This document shows, piece by piece, positions 32,434 to 44,248 of a DNA stretch of 64,000 nt. The notes under the pieces are model-generated. The model saw only the letters and a list, made by a program, of their open reading frames with translations, made no database searches and was not told the DNA's origin. The DNA is from Primulina eburnea. Its lineage: Eukaryota > Streptophyta > Magnoliopsida > Lamiales > Gesneriaceae. The position numbers and the translations under genes were made by a program. Each line of letters starts with the position of its first letter. Positions within the stretch are counted from its first letter, which is position 1. The stretch lies in NCBI RefSeq assembly GCF_022965805.1, contig NC_133114.1, forward strand, positions 7,708,261 through 7,772,260, written 5' to 3'.

Positions 32434-34576
32434 TGAAAGGGGATCGGTTACGGTGACCAGAAGCATAACGGAAGTTTAAAAAATTTAAATTTTCATCAAG
32501 AAATTTCGGCCACCTAGTGAAAGTGTGTAGCAAATACAATAAAACACAAAATGACATTCATAGTGTGTTAAGAAATGTACCTATCAATCACAAGGATTGA
32601 TGTATGGCTCCAACTAAGGTGTAAACACCTTAGCTCTTCAATGGTAGAAACTATCTACAAGCTCTCCTTGTTCTTGAATCTTTCCTTCAAATTAGGCCCA
32701 CCACCAACTAGCTAGAACCACTCTAATTTTGCACTAGAAAAATTAGAGCATTTTTCTTTGAGAAGTGTAGTGTTTCTTCAACACTTGAAGTACAAAAAAA
32801 TTGGAGAGGATGAATAGTATTTTCGGCCATTATTCATGCTAGGAGAGAAGGATAGACATTTTTTTGGTTGTGGGAAAAGTTAAAGTAAAAAAGTTGCATG
32901 CCAAGCTTTAGTTATACAAAAAGTTGTCTCCCAACCTTTCATCTCCCTTGCATGCCTTTCTATTTGGGTTTGTAACCATTACAAAGCCCATTGACTTTTA
33001 TTTAAATTGTGTCAAACCCATTTGAGCCCAATTAGACATTACTTGATTTTACTCAAGCCCACTAGTTAAATAATTATTTCCAATTGGGCTCTACAAGGCC
33101 CATTGTTATTTAATTAATCCAACACTTGAATTAATTTAATTATTTGGACTCTACTAGGCCCACTAGTGTTTAATTAATTCAACACTTGAATTAATTTAAT
33201 TTAGTCCATAATAATGTTTATAAAAATCACAATTTTCAAATACATTATTCACTTGGCCAAATTTTAATTTAGGAACACTTCCATTAATTAAAATTTATAT
33301 TTCTCTCATAGAAGTCATACTTCTATATTTCTTTACGCTTATAAACTCATTTATAAGCCGTTCAACACATTGAACTAATTTCTCCTTTATAGAAGTCATA
33401 CTTCTAATTTTTCTTTACGCTTATAAACTCCTTTATAAGCCGTTCAACACATTGAACTATTTCTCTTCTCAACGGGATCTAGAAAGCTAGTACTTGTGTG
33501 GCCCTCAATGGTTCATTGATACAACTAGCCGTGGGTTCACATCTCCATGTGATTCGGACTAAACATGTCCTTATATGAGCATACCCCAATTGCTCCATTC
33601 TTATTTTTCAACTCCTTGATAACAAGAACGTCAGAACTCAAGTCTGATAGTACCCAACCAACCATGTTAAACGCCTAGCAGCATCGCTTACATGATTCCC
33701 TAGGTATCAAATGATAGTGCCTGCAAGAACCATTCAATTATGGTTAGCGTACAGTACGGTCCCTTCAACTCATATATCCCGACCGATTCGACAACCATTG
33801 GTTTATCGAGAGTTGTCAATGAATCGATACTATGTGTCATGTCGTAGTTGCATCGATGGTGTAATCTATGAAACCCCTTTAATAATTACAACCATACTCT
33901 AATCAGAGATTTCAACCTACAAACACATGATAACACATAGGATATCCATACCCGAAGGTAAGCGATGAATCCCCGACTACAATGCATCGACTCCTATATG
34001 TTTCGACAGAACACACAACCTTGCCACCTGATGACCCCATGAGAGTCGGTAAACAAGTCAAAGTGTAATGCTAGCACATAGAGTCTCAATGTTGTCCCGG
34101 GTCATAAGGACTAATGGTGTACAACCATAAACTAGGACTTTTCCACTCGATAAGTGAGAACCACTTGGAAAGTCCTTTTATGGAGGGTTGTTCAGTGCAC
34201 TCTACAAGGAGCACCTATTTGCATGTTCGGACATCACAATGTCCCCTACCAATGAAACATGGTACTCACATCGTAGATACTAGTCTCGAACTTGAACGGC
34301 CTATATCCTTCTTAGTGGCGGCTGAATCGACTAGGAACCGTTTAGAATATACAGTATTACAAATATGAGTATCATGATACTCATCATATGTGCATCTCAT
34401 ATTCTTTCTACTATTTGTATATTCAAGGGCTTTATCTATGCAACTAGCATGGGTATACAGATAAAGATATGCCAAAATAATAATATCAAATATTACTAAA
34501 ATAAAGATTGCTTATACATAGAGTTTCATTGTGAACACTCGGCCAACACTTGTCTCGACGGGCACCTACTCTAACA
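32434..34576 (-). repeat. Copia #1 5' LTR
   Basis: 2,143 bp, partner of 25203-27343. It ends against TSD CAAAG at 34577-34581. Confidence 0.95.
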
Positions 34577-34581
34577 CAAAG

Positions 34582-35266
34582 TTCTACGACGTTCATCTGC
34601 ATAGCTCTTCTGTCTCGACTGCGCTGTCTTCATCCTCTCTCGAATAACAGCAACAACATCAGCAGTCTGTTGGACCAACTCTGGACCCAACATCTTCCTC
34701 TCACCAACCTCATCCCAATACAAAGGAGATCTGCAATTCTTGCCATAAATTGCCTCATACGGTGCCATGCCAATCGCCGCTTGGTAGCTATTGTTGTACG
34801 TGAACTCAACAAGAGGCAATTTAGAATCCCAGCTACCAGAATGATCAATAGTACAAGCTCTGAGCATATCCTCTAGAATCTGAATGACTCTCTCTGATTG
34901 ACCGTCGCTCTGAGGATGATAAGCTGTACTGAAAGCTAACCGTGAACCCATGGCTCTGTGCAAACTCTTCCAAAACTCTGAGGTAAATCTAGGGTCACGA
35001 TCAGACACAATCGACACGGGGACACCGTGAAGTGTAACAATCTCTGCTATGTAATCCTCGGCATACTGATTCATGGAATACGTCGTCTTGACTGGAAGAA
35101 AGTGCGCTGACTTGGACAATCGATCGACAATAACCCTAATAGAATTGAAACCCTTCTGCGTCTTGGGAAGACCAGTCACGAAGTCCATCGTAATATGCTC
35201 CCACTTCCACTGAGGAATCGGCAAAGATAGCAATGTCCCAGCAGGTCTCTGGTGCTCGATCTTCAC
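34582..35266 (-). pseudogene. Gypsy #3 integrase catalytic core
   Basis: Minus-strand open frame containing [40 protein letters not shown] and HPQSDGQSERVIQ, so all three acidic motifs of the DDE integrase core are present. It ends MKTAQSRQKSYADERRRTLC where copia #1 interrupts it, continuing at 25202. Upstream it is separated from the zinc-binding region by a TAG (about 35267-35269) where gypsy #1 and #2 have CQQVKAE, that is, a CAG-to-TAG change. Confidence 0.9.
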
Positions 35267-35778
35267 CTACTGACAAGTTAGGCACTGAGAAATGAACATA
35301 GCAATATCTTTCTTCATACCTGGCCACCAGTAGAGTCTACGAAGATCCTGATACATTTTGGTGCTGCCTGGATGTATCGAATATGGCGCGGTATGAGCCT
35401 CTGACAAGACGTCTCGCCGAATATCATCACCAGAGGGAACACAAATACGTCCTCTGAAAGTCACCAAACCGTCTCCATTCAATCCAAACTTTGAGTTACC
35501 TCTCTCTTCTGCTCTAGCTCTCAACTCTGTCAACTGAATATCAACAGTCTGCTCTCTACGGATCCTGTCCGTCAAAGTAGCCCGAATGACCAACGCTGAA
35601 AAGCGAGCAATGGTTCCCGGAACTACCAAAGAAATCTCCTCTCGCTGCAAGTCCAACAACAACGGCTTCTCAATCAAAGAACTCAAGGAAGAACTCGACT
35701 TACGGCTCAAAGCGTCTGCTACAACATTCGCTTTCCCTGGGTGGTAACTGATAGTTACATCATAGTCTTTTACGAGCT
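35267..35778 (-). pseudogene. Gypsy #3 RNase H/integrase linker and zinc-binding region
   Basis: Minus-strand frame 35710-35267: HPGKA-type linker and SRKSSSSLSSL, then the integrase HHCC region (HTAPYSIHPGSTKMYQDLRR, QCLTCQ). It is one frame off the preceding RT/RNase H part because a base is missing near 35785 (AGAAGGTGG in relatives reads AGAGGTGG). It ends at a nonsense TAG. Confidence 0.86.
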
Positions 35779-36873
35779 CTAACCACCTCTCTGCCGCATA
35801 TTGAACTCTTTCTGGGAAAACAGATACTTCAAACTCTTGTGGTCTATGAAAATTTCACACTTTTCGCCATACAAATAGTGTCTCCAAATCTTCAAGGCGA
35901 AAACCACAGCTGACAGCTCCAAATCATGCGTCGGATAATTCTTCTCGTAATCCTTCAACTGGCGAGAAGCATAGGCTATAACCTTACCTTGCTGCATCAG
36001 CACTGCACCAAGACCCTTCTTCGACGCATCGGTATACACAACGAAATCCTCTGAACCACTGGGCAATGAAAGAACAGGAGCTGTCGTCAACTTATCCTTC
36101 AACTCTTGAAATGCACTCTGGCAATCATTGGACCACTCGAACTTCACAGTCTTCCTCGTCAGATTGGTCAATGGAAAGGCAATCTTGGAGAAATCTGAAA
36201 TAAAGCGACGATAATAACCCGCCAAACCAAGGAAACTGCGTACCTCAGAAACAGTAGTAGGAATAGGCCACTTCTGAACTGCCTCTATCTTCAACGGATC
36301 AACAGCAATGCCATCCTTCAAAACGACATGGCCTAGAAAAGAAATCTGCTCCAACCAGAACTCGCACTTTTTCAACTTGGCAAACAACCTCTTCTCTCTC
36401 AATAACTGAAGAACAACTCTGAGATGTTCTGAATGAAGCTCTCTGGTCTTGGAATAGATCAAGATGTCGTCGATGAAGACAATGACGAAGCTATCCAAAT
36501 ACGGCTTGAACACATGGTTCATCAGATCCATGAAAACTGAAGGAGCATTGGTCAGACCAAAAGACATCACAAGAAACTCATAATGACCGTACCTGGTCCG
36601 GAACGCTGTCTTAGGGATATCAAACTCCCTAACCTTCAACTGATAGTAGCCAGATCGAAGATCAATCTTCGAAAATACGGTGGCACCCTGAAGTTGGTCA
36701 AATAGATCGTCAATCCGTGGCAACGGATACTTGTTCTTGATCGTCACTTTGTTGATCTCTCTGTAGTCAATGCAAAGACGCAAAGACCCATCTTTCTTCT
36801 TAACGAACAGTACCAGAGCTCCCCAAGGCGAAGAACTCGGTCGAATAAAACCCTTGTCCAAAAGATCCTGCAA
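35779..36873 (-). pseudogene. Gypsy #3 reverse transcriptase and RNase H
   Basis: Open frame on the minus strand: RT ([53 protein letters not shown], catalytic [10 protein letters not shown]), thumb ([17 protein letters not shown]) and RNase H ([49 protein letters not shown]). It ends in a stop caused by a one-base deletion. It is preceded in frame by TAG at 36874-36876, probably an original Gln codon. Confidence 0.9.
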
Positions 36874-38565
36874 CTACGTCTTCAACTCCTTCATCTCAGT
36901 AGGGGCCATCCTATACGGAGCCTTAGAAATAGGAACCGTACCTGGAGCTAGATCAATCACAAACTCAACATCCCTTTCCGGCGGCAAACCCGGCACATCA
37001 TCCTCAAACACATCAGCAAACTCCCTCACAACATCAATATCATCAATATTCAACTTAATCATTCTATCCACATCCACAATCGAAGCCAGAAATATATCAC
37101 AACCTCTACACAGCAACTTCTCAGCCTCAAGACAAGAAATAAAAGGAAGGACCAGCGAAGTACCTGCACTGGCGAGCACTCCTCCCTTAATGCCATCATC
37201 TGCAAAGGTCACCGTCTTAGCGACGCAATCAATCACTGCACGATAGGTCGATAGCCAATCCATGCCAAGAATAACATCAAATGCAACCATAGGGATAACA
37301 ATCAAATCAGCAAAAACAACTCGCTCCTCAATACGAACAGGGCATGCATAAACAATAGACGTCGGGCACAACACGTCCCCCGAAGGCAAAACAACATTGA
37401 ACTGGAGGGGAAGAACAGAAGGAACTATACCCAACGATCTCAAAAACAATTCAGACATAAAAGAATGAGTAGCACCTGTATCAATCAAAGTCGTAGCTAC
37501 TCTGCCTGAAATTAAAATAGCGCTAGAGATCACAGAAGAATCATGGTTTATACCTTCCTTGGTCATCGAAAAGATACGACCCTGCACATTATCCTTGCTC
37601 GCTCCCCTTGAAAAATCTTTAGCAATGTGGCCTGCAGTGCCACAATGATAACAACTATGAGTGCCAAATCTGCACTCTCCTCGATGATGTCTGCTGCACT
37701 TAGGACACAGTGGCTTCTCGGGATCAACAGGAATTGACGATGGTCTAGGACTCGATTCCACCTTGCCCTTCCCTTTGAAACGATCCTTGCTTCTCTGATT
37801 CGAGCCCTGGCCTCTCTGAGCAATAGCTTGATGCCTCTCCTACCTCTCTCTGGCGATATCTTTCTCGTCCTGTTCGGCCAACAACGCCTTAGACACGATC
37901 TCTTTGAAAGTCACAGCTTTGGACATGTCGATATCTCTCCTGATCTCTGCACGAAGGCCTCTAATGAAATGAGCACCTTTATCCTTGTCGTTTGAAGCAA
38001 TATACGGAGAAAATAGACATCCCTCCTCGAACTTGAGAATGTACTCATCAACGTTCATGCATCCCTGTCGAAGCTCCAAGAACTCAGTCACCTTCCTAGC
38101 TCGAAGGGCGTCGGGAAAGTACTTGTCATAGAACAGGTCTGTGAACTCTTGCCACTTCAAAGCTGAAACATCGACACCAACCTTAGTGGCATTCCACCAG
38201 ATACGTGCAGCCTTTACCAACATGAATACTGCACAGCTGACCCTGTCTTTATCCTCATACTGGAGATGGTCGAAGATTGCTTCAAGCACTTTGACCCACT
38301 CGACAGCCACTAACGGATCAGTGCTACCTGCGAATTCTGGTGGATCGATTCTATTAAAAGCAGAAAAGACGGCATCAGTGCCAACTGCCTGAGCTACTTG
38401 GCCTCTCACTTGGCCTCTACCCTGTCCTGATCCTTGCAATCAAAGCAACTGCTGAATCTGCTCGCTATGAACTTTGGCCTGCTCCTTAAGCAACTTTCCG
38501 AACTCGTCGACAACTCTCGAGGAAGAACTATCCTCACCCTCTGACGCCTTACGCTTAGGAGGCAT
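36874..38565 (-). pseudogene. Gypsy #3 gag and protease
   Basis: The start MPPKRKASEGED at 38565 gives one continuous frame with nonsense codons at 38440-38442 (TGA), 37840-37842 (TAG) and 36874-36876 (TAG). Capsid (FAGSTDPLVAVEWVKVLEAI, RIWWNATKVG, LRQGCMNVDEYILKFEEGC) is followed by a basic linker and a knuckle CYHCGTAGHIAKD in which the last Cys is replaced by Phe. Protease LIDTGATHSFMS has its catalytic Asp intact. Short RT lead-in (VPISKAPYRMAPTEMKELK) at the end. The gag differs strongly from gypsy #1/#2, supporting a separate family. Confidence 0.88.
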
Positions 38566-38680
38566 ACTCTACAATGTGCTCACAAAAGTAAATCAACAGA
38601 TAACAATGAATAGATGCCGAAGAAAACATACCCAGACAGTTGAAAGTAGACGAAGTCATATGCATTGGTCCGAAGAACGG

Positions 38681-38695
38681 TGCTCTAATACTACT
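38681..38695 (-). other. Gypsy #3 primer binding site, degraded
   Basis: Minus-strand AGTATTAGAGCA resembles TGGTATCAGAGC with several changes, at the expected few bases from the LTR end (38699). Confidence 0.55.
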
Positions 38696-38698
38696 AAA

Positions 38699-40327
38699 TA
38701 TGACACCTTGACCCGTTACAATTAAAATACAGCGGAATTTAAAATTTTCTTTCAAATGGAAGGAGTTTCAATATACATTTCCAAATATCAACAAAAGTAT
38801 CAACATGATCAACTAAATGATACATCAAAATACAAAACATCATTTTAATTATCATGTCTAAAAATATTGCTTGCAAAACAAACTTCTTCCTTCCAATCTT
38901 CGTATGCATATGACTCCAATCCACAGTCAACGTCCCTGCCCGTCGCTCTTATCTGCATCACATGAAATAACTGAATGAGTATAAAACTCAGCAAGTGGAA
39001 CTCTTATATAGCAATGAACATATCATACTCTGAAATTCATAGCTTTAAAAACATAAATACCATCAACTCTGAAATAAATATCATAGCAATAGCATAGCAA
39101 TAAGATGGTATTTCTCTTTTCTCTGATGGATTGATATCAATAGTATCTCTGGCTCTAGTTACCTATATCCCATCGATATAAATCGACAACTTTGAGGGAA
39201 ATAAGCCTGTGGTCGTTGATCAACTAATTGCATGCAATCTCTGACTATGTATCTATCAGTCCATAAAACGTTTGAATTATCTCTCTTTGACATTTATGAA
39301 ACACTTTGGAAACTATACTCTTTGTATTCCCTTTTCAATACAATTGAGACATACAATGCCTCCAATAGATATACAAGTGAATCAATACATAATTATGAAT
39401 CCAATGAAGGGAATAACACATTAAAATCTTTGAAATACAATACATATACATCATGTGAGCACAAGAAGGAGATTCCACTTACAAACCACTAGAACACCTT
39501 GAATCTAACTCCTTGGTTGAAATCCTACAAGAATAATCCATAAATAACACCATCATCAACTCGATAATCAAGAACCCATGCCAAATAATCCATAAATCCA
39601 ACAACTACAACAAACCCAAATCATCTCTCCTCCAAAACCAAGAAATAACAACACCAAAAGCTTACCTTAGCTTCTTAGAGCAACCAAGAACCTCGATCTC
39701 AACTCGAAAATCCAACTAGAAGCTTGAATCAAAGATGGGAAGTGAAAGAAATGAAGGAAAACCCTTGTCTCCAAGAGGGAATTCGAAAATGGAGAGGAAA
39801 GAAATGGGGAAAAGTGAAGTCAACTCACCCAAAAAGCACTTAAAATCTCGACCATACCTCTACTGTTCATCACCGCGGGTGCGCTCCACCAAGTACCGCG
39901 GGTGCGCTGAGCTCACGGCCTCCCATCCAAAAAATCCATGCTCGACGACCGCGGGAGCGGTCCTGCAATTACCGCGGGTGCGGTCTACACCGCGGGTGGG
40001 GTCCTCACTATACCGCGGGTGCGGTGAAGCTACGGCAAAACACCAATAATTCCAATAATTCAGACCGCGGGTGCGGTCCTTACACTGAGCGCGGGTGCGG
40101 TGCTGTCACGGCAGAAACAAAATTTCAAGCAACTAAAATCTAACCGAAACGCTGATACAAAACAACCACCAACCATGAACATCAACAACACCACAAAACA
40201 AGAATAATCAACCATACTATAGCCCATAATCACAACTCTTAACATCACAACTAAACTTAAACTTAATAAATAAATCCATAACATACGAAAATTTAAACCG
40301 TACCGTACACCGGGCTTGGCTATTACA
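38699..40327 (-). repeat. Gypsy #3 5' LTR
   Basis: 1,629 bp, partner of 23114-24725. Its terminal dinucleotide is altered (plus strand TATGACACC instead of TGTGACACC). The hairpin cluster is about 39871-40104. Abuts TSD GTTTC 40328-40332. Confidence 0.94.
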
Positions 40328-40542
40328 GTTTCTACCATTGAAGAGCTAAGGTGTTTACACCTTAGTTAGAGCCATACATCAATCCTTGTGATTGATAGGT
40401 ACATTTCTTAACACACTATGAATGTCATTTTGTGTTTTATTGTATTTGCTACACACTTTCACTAGGTGGCGAAATTTCTTGATGAAAATTAAAATTTTTA
40501 AACTTCCGTTGCGCTTCCGGTCACCGTAACCGACCCCTTTCA
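40328..40542 (+). mobile_element. Solo copia LTR D, second segment
   Basis: Continues LTR D after gypsy #3, from GTTTCTACCATTG to the LTR end CGACCCCTTTCA. Followed by the GTTTC duplication and LTR C. Confidence 0.92.
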
Positions 40543-40979
40543 GTTTCCACTCGATAAGTGAGAACCACATGGAAAGTCCTTTATGGAGGGTTGTTCAGTG
40601 CACTCTACCAGGAGCACCTATCTGCATGCTCGGACATCACAATGTCCCCTACCAATGAAACATGGTAATCACATCACAGATACTAGTCTCGAACTCTAGC
40701 GGCCTATATCCTTCTTAGCGGCGGCTGAATCGACTAGGAACTGTTTAGAATATACAGTATTCCAAATATGAGTTTCATGATACTCATAATATGAGCATCT
40801 CATATTCTTTCTACTATTTGTATATTCAAGGGCTTTATCTATGCAACTAGCATGGGTATACAGATAAAGATTTGCCAAAACAATAATTTCAAATACTTTT
40901 AAAATAAAGATTGCTTATACATAGAGTTTCATTGTGAACACTCGGCCAACACTTGGCTCGACGGGCACCTACTCTAACA
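40543..40979 (-). mobile_element. Copia #2 3' LTR (LTR C), second segment
   Basis: Sense-5' part of LTR C, ending with the LTR terminus TGTTAGAGTAGG (minus strand) at 40979, next to the copia #2 polypurine tract. It shares diagnostic variants with 47763-48200 (for example the AACTGTTTAG and CTTAGCGGCGG stretches). Confidence 0.92.
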
Positions 40980-43380
40980 ATCTCCCACTTGCACTAGAGC
41001 CAACTACCCATATGCTTCAAACCCATTGATTCGCGATGCATCTCGAATAATGGTCCAGGTAAAGGCTTAGCTAGTGGATCAGCAACATTATCTGCGGAGC
41101 CGACTATGTCAAAAGACACTTCTTCCTCTTTCCACAATCTCTCCGAGGATGTGGTACTTTCTCAATACGTGTTTGGACTTCTGATGAGACCTGGGCTCCT
41201 TTGCTTGAGCTATAGCTCCCGTGTTGTCACACAACACCGGGACAGGAACAACTCCATTAGGAATGACGTCCAACTCTTAGACGAAATTCCTTATCCAAAC
41301 AGCCTCCCTTGCTGCATCTGATGCAGCAATGTATTCGGCCTCTGTGCTGGAATCCGCAGTATTGTCTTGCTTGGAACTCTTCCAAGACACAGCAGCACCA
41401 TTGAGCTGAATACAAACCCAGAGGTTGACTTCGAGTCATCGATATCGCTTTGGAAGCTAGAGTCGGTATAGCCTTCCAATTTCAGTTCTCCACCCCATAG
41501 ACCAAGAACAATTTATTGGTCCTTCTCAACTACTTGAGGATGTCTTTCACAGCTTTCCAGTGTGGAAGACCAGGGTGGGGTTCGATTGATATCTAGTCAC
41601 TAAACTTAGTGCGAAAGCCACGTCAGGACGTGTAGATATCATCTCATACATGATGCTACCAATCGCAGATGCATAAGGAATGCTTGTCATCGCCACTATC
41701 TCTGCATTAGTCTTGGGAGACAGACTTGGATAGGGACACGCCATGACACATTGGTAGACGTCCTCTCTTGGAATCATCCATCGAGAACCGCTTCACGATG
41801 GTAACAATGTATGTGGACTGGGTGAGACCAAGCAATCTTCTTGATCTATCTTTATAGATCTGTATTTCCAATACAAAAGATGCTTCACCCAAGTCCTATA
41901 TCGAACTCACTTGCTAACCATATTTTAGTTGATTGCAACATTCCTACATCATTCCCAATGACTCGAATGTCATCAACATAAAACACCAGGAATGTCACAA
42001 CACTCCCACTGACCTTCTTATACACACAGGGTTCCTCAGGATTCTTATCAAAACCAAACTCTTTGATTGTACTATCGAATCTGAGGTTCCAACTCCTAGA
42101 TGCCTGCATTAGACCATAAATAGATCTTTGAAGTTTGCATACCATATGCTCACTTCCGATAGATGTAAACCCCTCCAGGTTTGAGACATGTAAATCTTTT
42201 CCTTAATATCCCCATTAAGAAGGGCTGTCTGGACATCCATCTGCCATATCTCATAGTCATACCATGCAGCTATGGCTAGCAATATCCTCATAGACTTAAA
42301 CATTGCAACTGGTGAAAAGGTTTCCTCAAAGTCAACTCCTTGTCATTGAGTATATCATTTTGCCACCAATCGCGCCTTGAAGGTCAATACCTTCCCATCC
42401 GCCCCAAGTTTCCTCTTGTAAATCCTTTTACACCCTATGGGAACAATTCCCTCAGGTGGATCCACGAGATTCCACACTTTGTTCGAATGCATGGAATTCA
42501 TCTTAGATTCCATTGCTTCAAGCCACTTTGGATGAATCGGCATCAGATAACGCTTCCTTGAAGGTCCTTGGATCACATTCAAGGTTAGGCTCATCATGGC
42601 CCTCTTCAAGAAGCAGACCATACCTCATAGGTGGTCTCGAGACTTTCTCGGATAATCTAGGAGCTTGTATCTCCTCTCTTGGCTCTTCGGGTGTGGGTTC
42701 TATAATTGTGGGTGTCTCTCGAACCTCTTCGAGTTCTATCATCTCGCCTTTTCTGTCTAATAGAAATTCCCTTTCCAAAAAGGTTGCATTCCTAGAAACA
42801 AACACCTTTGTTTCTTTGGGATGATAGAAATAATATCCAACAAAATTCTTTGGATATCCCACAAAGAAACATAAAATGGATCGACTATCCAATTTATCTC
42901 CCACTACCTGCTTTACATAAGCAGGGCTCCCCATATTCTAAGATAAGAATATTTGGGAGGCTTACCCATCCATATCTCATATGGTGTCTGCCTTTGAATG
43001 GAATATCTTTCAATTTTAAGTTATAGAGATCGTTTTCAAGTTCATCAGTACCAATCAAACATTCATTCATGTAAATGTTGCAAACACCTTTGCAAAATAA
43101 ACAAGAATATCCATTTTTATCAGCATAGAAATGGAAACAATGTTTTTTACAGAATTAGGTACAAACAAAACATCTCATAAAATTAACTTAAAACTATTGT
43201 TCAATAATAAGTAAACATCTTCAACAGCCTTGACAGCAACTCTTGCTCCATTGCCCATCCTCAATAAGGTCACACCTTCCTTAAGCTTCCTACTTCTTCC
43301 CATCACCTGTAACTCATTACAGAGATGTGAACCACAACCGGTATCTAATACCCAAGAAGTAGAGTTAATTGAAATGTTTA
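40980..43380 (-). pseudogene. Copia #2 protease, RT and RNase H remnants, integrase missing
   Basis: Polypurine tract at 40980-40989, then the RNase H end, RNase H (about 41257-41480, [15 protein letters not shown]), and RT in several frames (41547-42303: VCKLQRSIYGLMQASRSW, FYVDDIRVIGND, so YVDD is kept; 42355-42621: RT start). The protease part (VLDTGCGSHLCNELQVM) is at about 43175-43380. The junction at about 42985-43005 joins the KDIP region to TPYEIWMG, as in copia #1, with a further 11-bp loss. No GAG-pre-integrase or DDE core is present. Many indels. Confidence 0.85.
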
Positions 43381-44248
43381 CTTCATTATAGAACATACCA
43401 GTTTCCAGAACTCTTCTGGGCCAGATATTCCTTGTAATTTCGCCTCCAATATCCAGGCTTCTTGCAGTGATGACAAACATCACTAGTCTTGTCAGCCTTA
43501 ACTGGTCTGGCTGCCTCAACGGGATTCGGAGATTGCCTCATCAAGGGCACGTTCTTCTTGGGACGTTGGAAAGAACGCTTCTTTCCATTCCCATGTGGAT
43601 CAATCTTCGTACCAGATGAAGAACCCACATAAAGAACCAACTTCTCTTTCTTGATGGTTGATTCAAATGTAACAAGCATATTCACCAACTCCTCAAGGGT
43701 CGGCTCCATCTTGTTCATGTTGAAGTTCATCACAAAAAGATCAAATGAGCTAGGCAATGATAACAGCAACACATCGGTGGTCAACTCCGAAGGCAAGATC
43801 AGATCCATGCCAACGAGCTTGTCCACGAGCCCAATCAACTTCAGGCCATGCTCATGGACCGGGGCCCCATCTCGCATGCGCAAATTGATCAGCTCCTTGA
43901 CGGTAGCATGCCTAAGAGGCCGTGTTTGCTCACCAAAGAGCTCCTTGAGATGCAAATGAATGTCAGCAGCACTCTTTGCATTCTCAAAACGCCTCTGCAG
44001 CTCATCATTCATAGAAGTCAGCATATAACACCTGGCTATCAAGTCATGGTCACACCATTCCTTGTAAGCCTGCAATTCCTCAGGAGTGCAGTCAGTCGGA
44101 GCCTCAACAGGGGGCGACTCAGTCAGTGTATATGCTACCTTTTCGAATTCAAGACGATTTTCAGATTTCTTAGCCAAGTGAGGTAATTAGGTCCAGTTAA
44201 TATGTGTTTGTCGAGTATTACGGATATCGGATTGCGAATCGAAGACAT
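43381..44248 (-). pseudogene. Copia #2 gag
   Basis: The ancestral start is at 44248 (MSSIRNPISVIL). A one-base loss near 44145 ends that frame in a TAG. The main open frame is 44177-43386 (ESPPVEAPTDCTPEELQAYK, LKELFGEQTRPLRHATVKEL, LILPSELTTDVLLLSLPSS). The knuckle reads CHHCKKPGYWRRNY, in which the His and last Cys of CCHC are replaced, so RNA binding is probably lost. Confidence 0.86.

Larger units (their letters stand above)
25203..34576 (-). mobile_element. Copia #1: non-autonomous Ty1/copia element inside gypsy #3
   Basis: 9,374 bp, flanked by CAAAG (25198-25202 and 34577-34581). Minus-strand order: 5' LTR 34576-32434, PBS 32431-32420, long leader, gag 30619-29761, protease remnant, RT/RNase H remnant, polypurine tract 27353-27344, 3' LTR 27343-25203. 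The integrase is missing through a junction at about 29355-29385 that copia #2 also has. Gag-pol reading is further broken by indels and stops. It interrupts the integrase of gypsy #3. Confidence 0.95.
23114..40327 (-). mobile_element. Gypsy #3: second Tekay-type chromovirus family, split by copia #1
   Basis: Minus-strand element: 5' LTR 40327-38699, degraded PBS, gag-pol from 38565, interrupted at 34577 by copia #1 (34576-25203), end of pol 25202-24766, polypurine tract 24737-24726, 3' LTR 24725-23114. Without copia #1 it is about 7.8 kb. The protein order and chromodomain-like tail make it a chromovirus, but LTR and gag sequences differ clearly from gypsy #1/#2. LTRs differ by roughly a few tens of positions, so it is older than gypsy #2. 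The coding region has nonsense codons and a frameshift. Confidence 0.93.
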
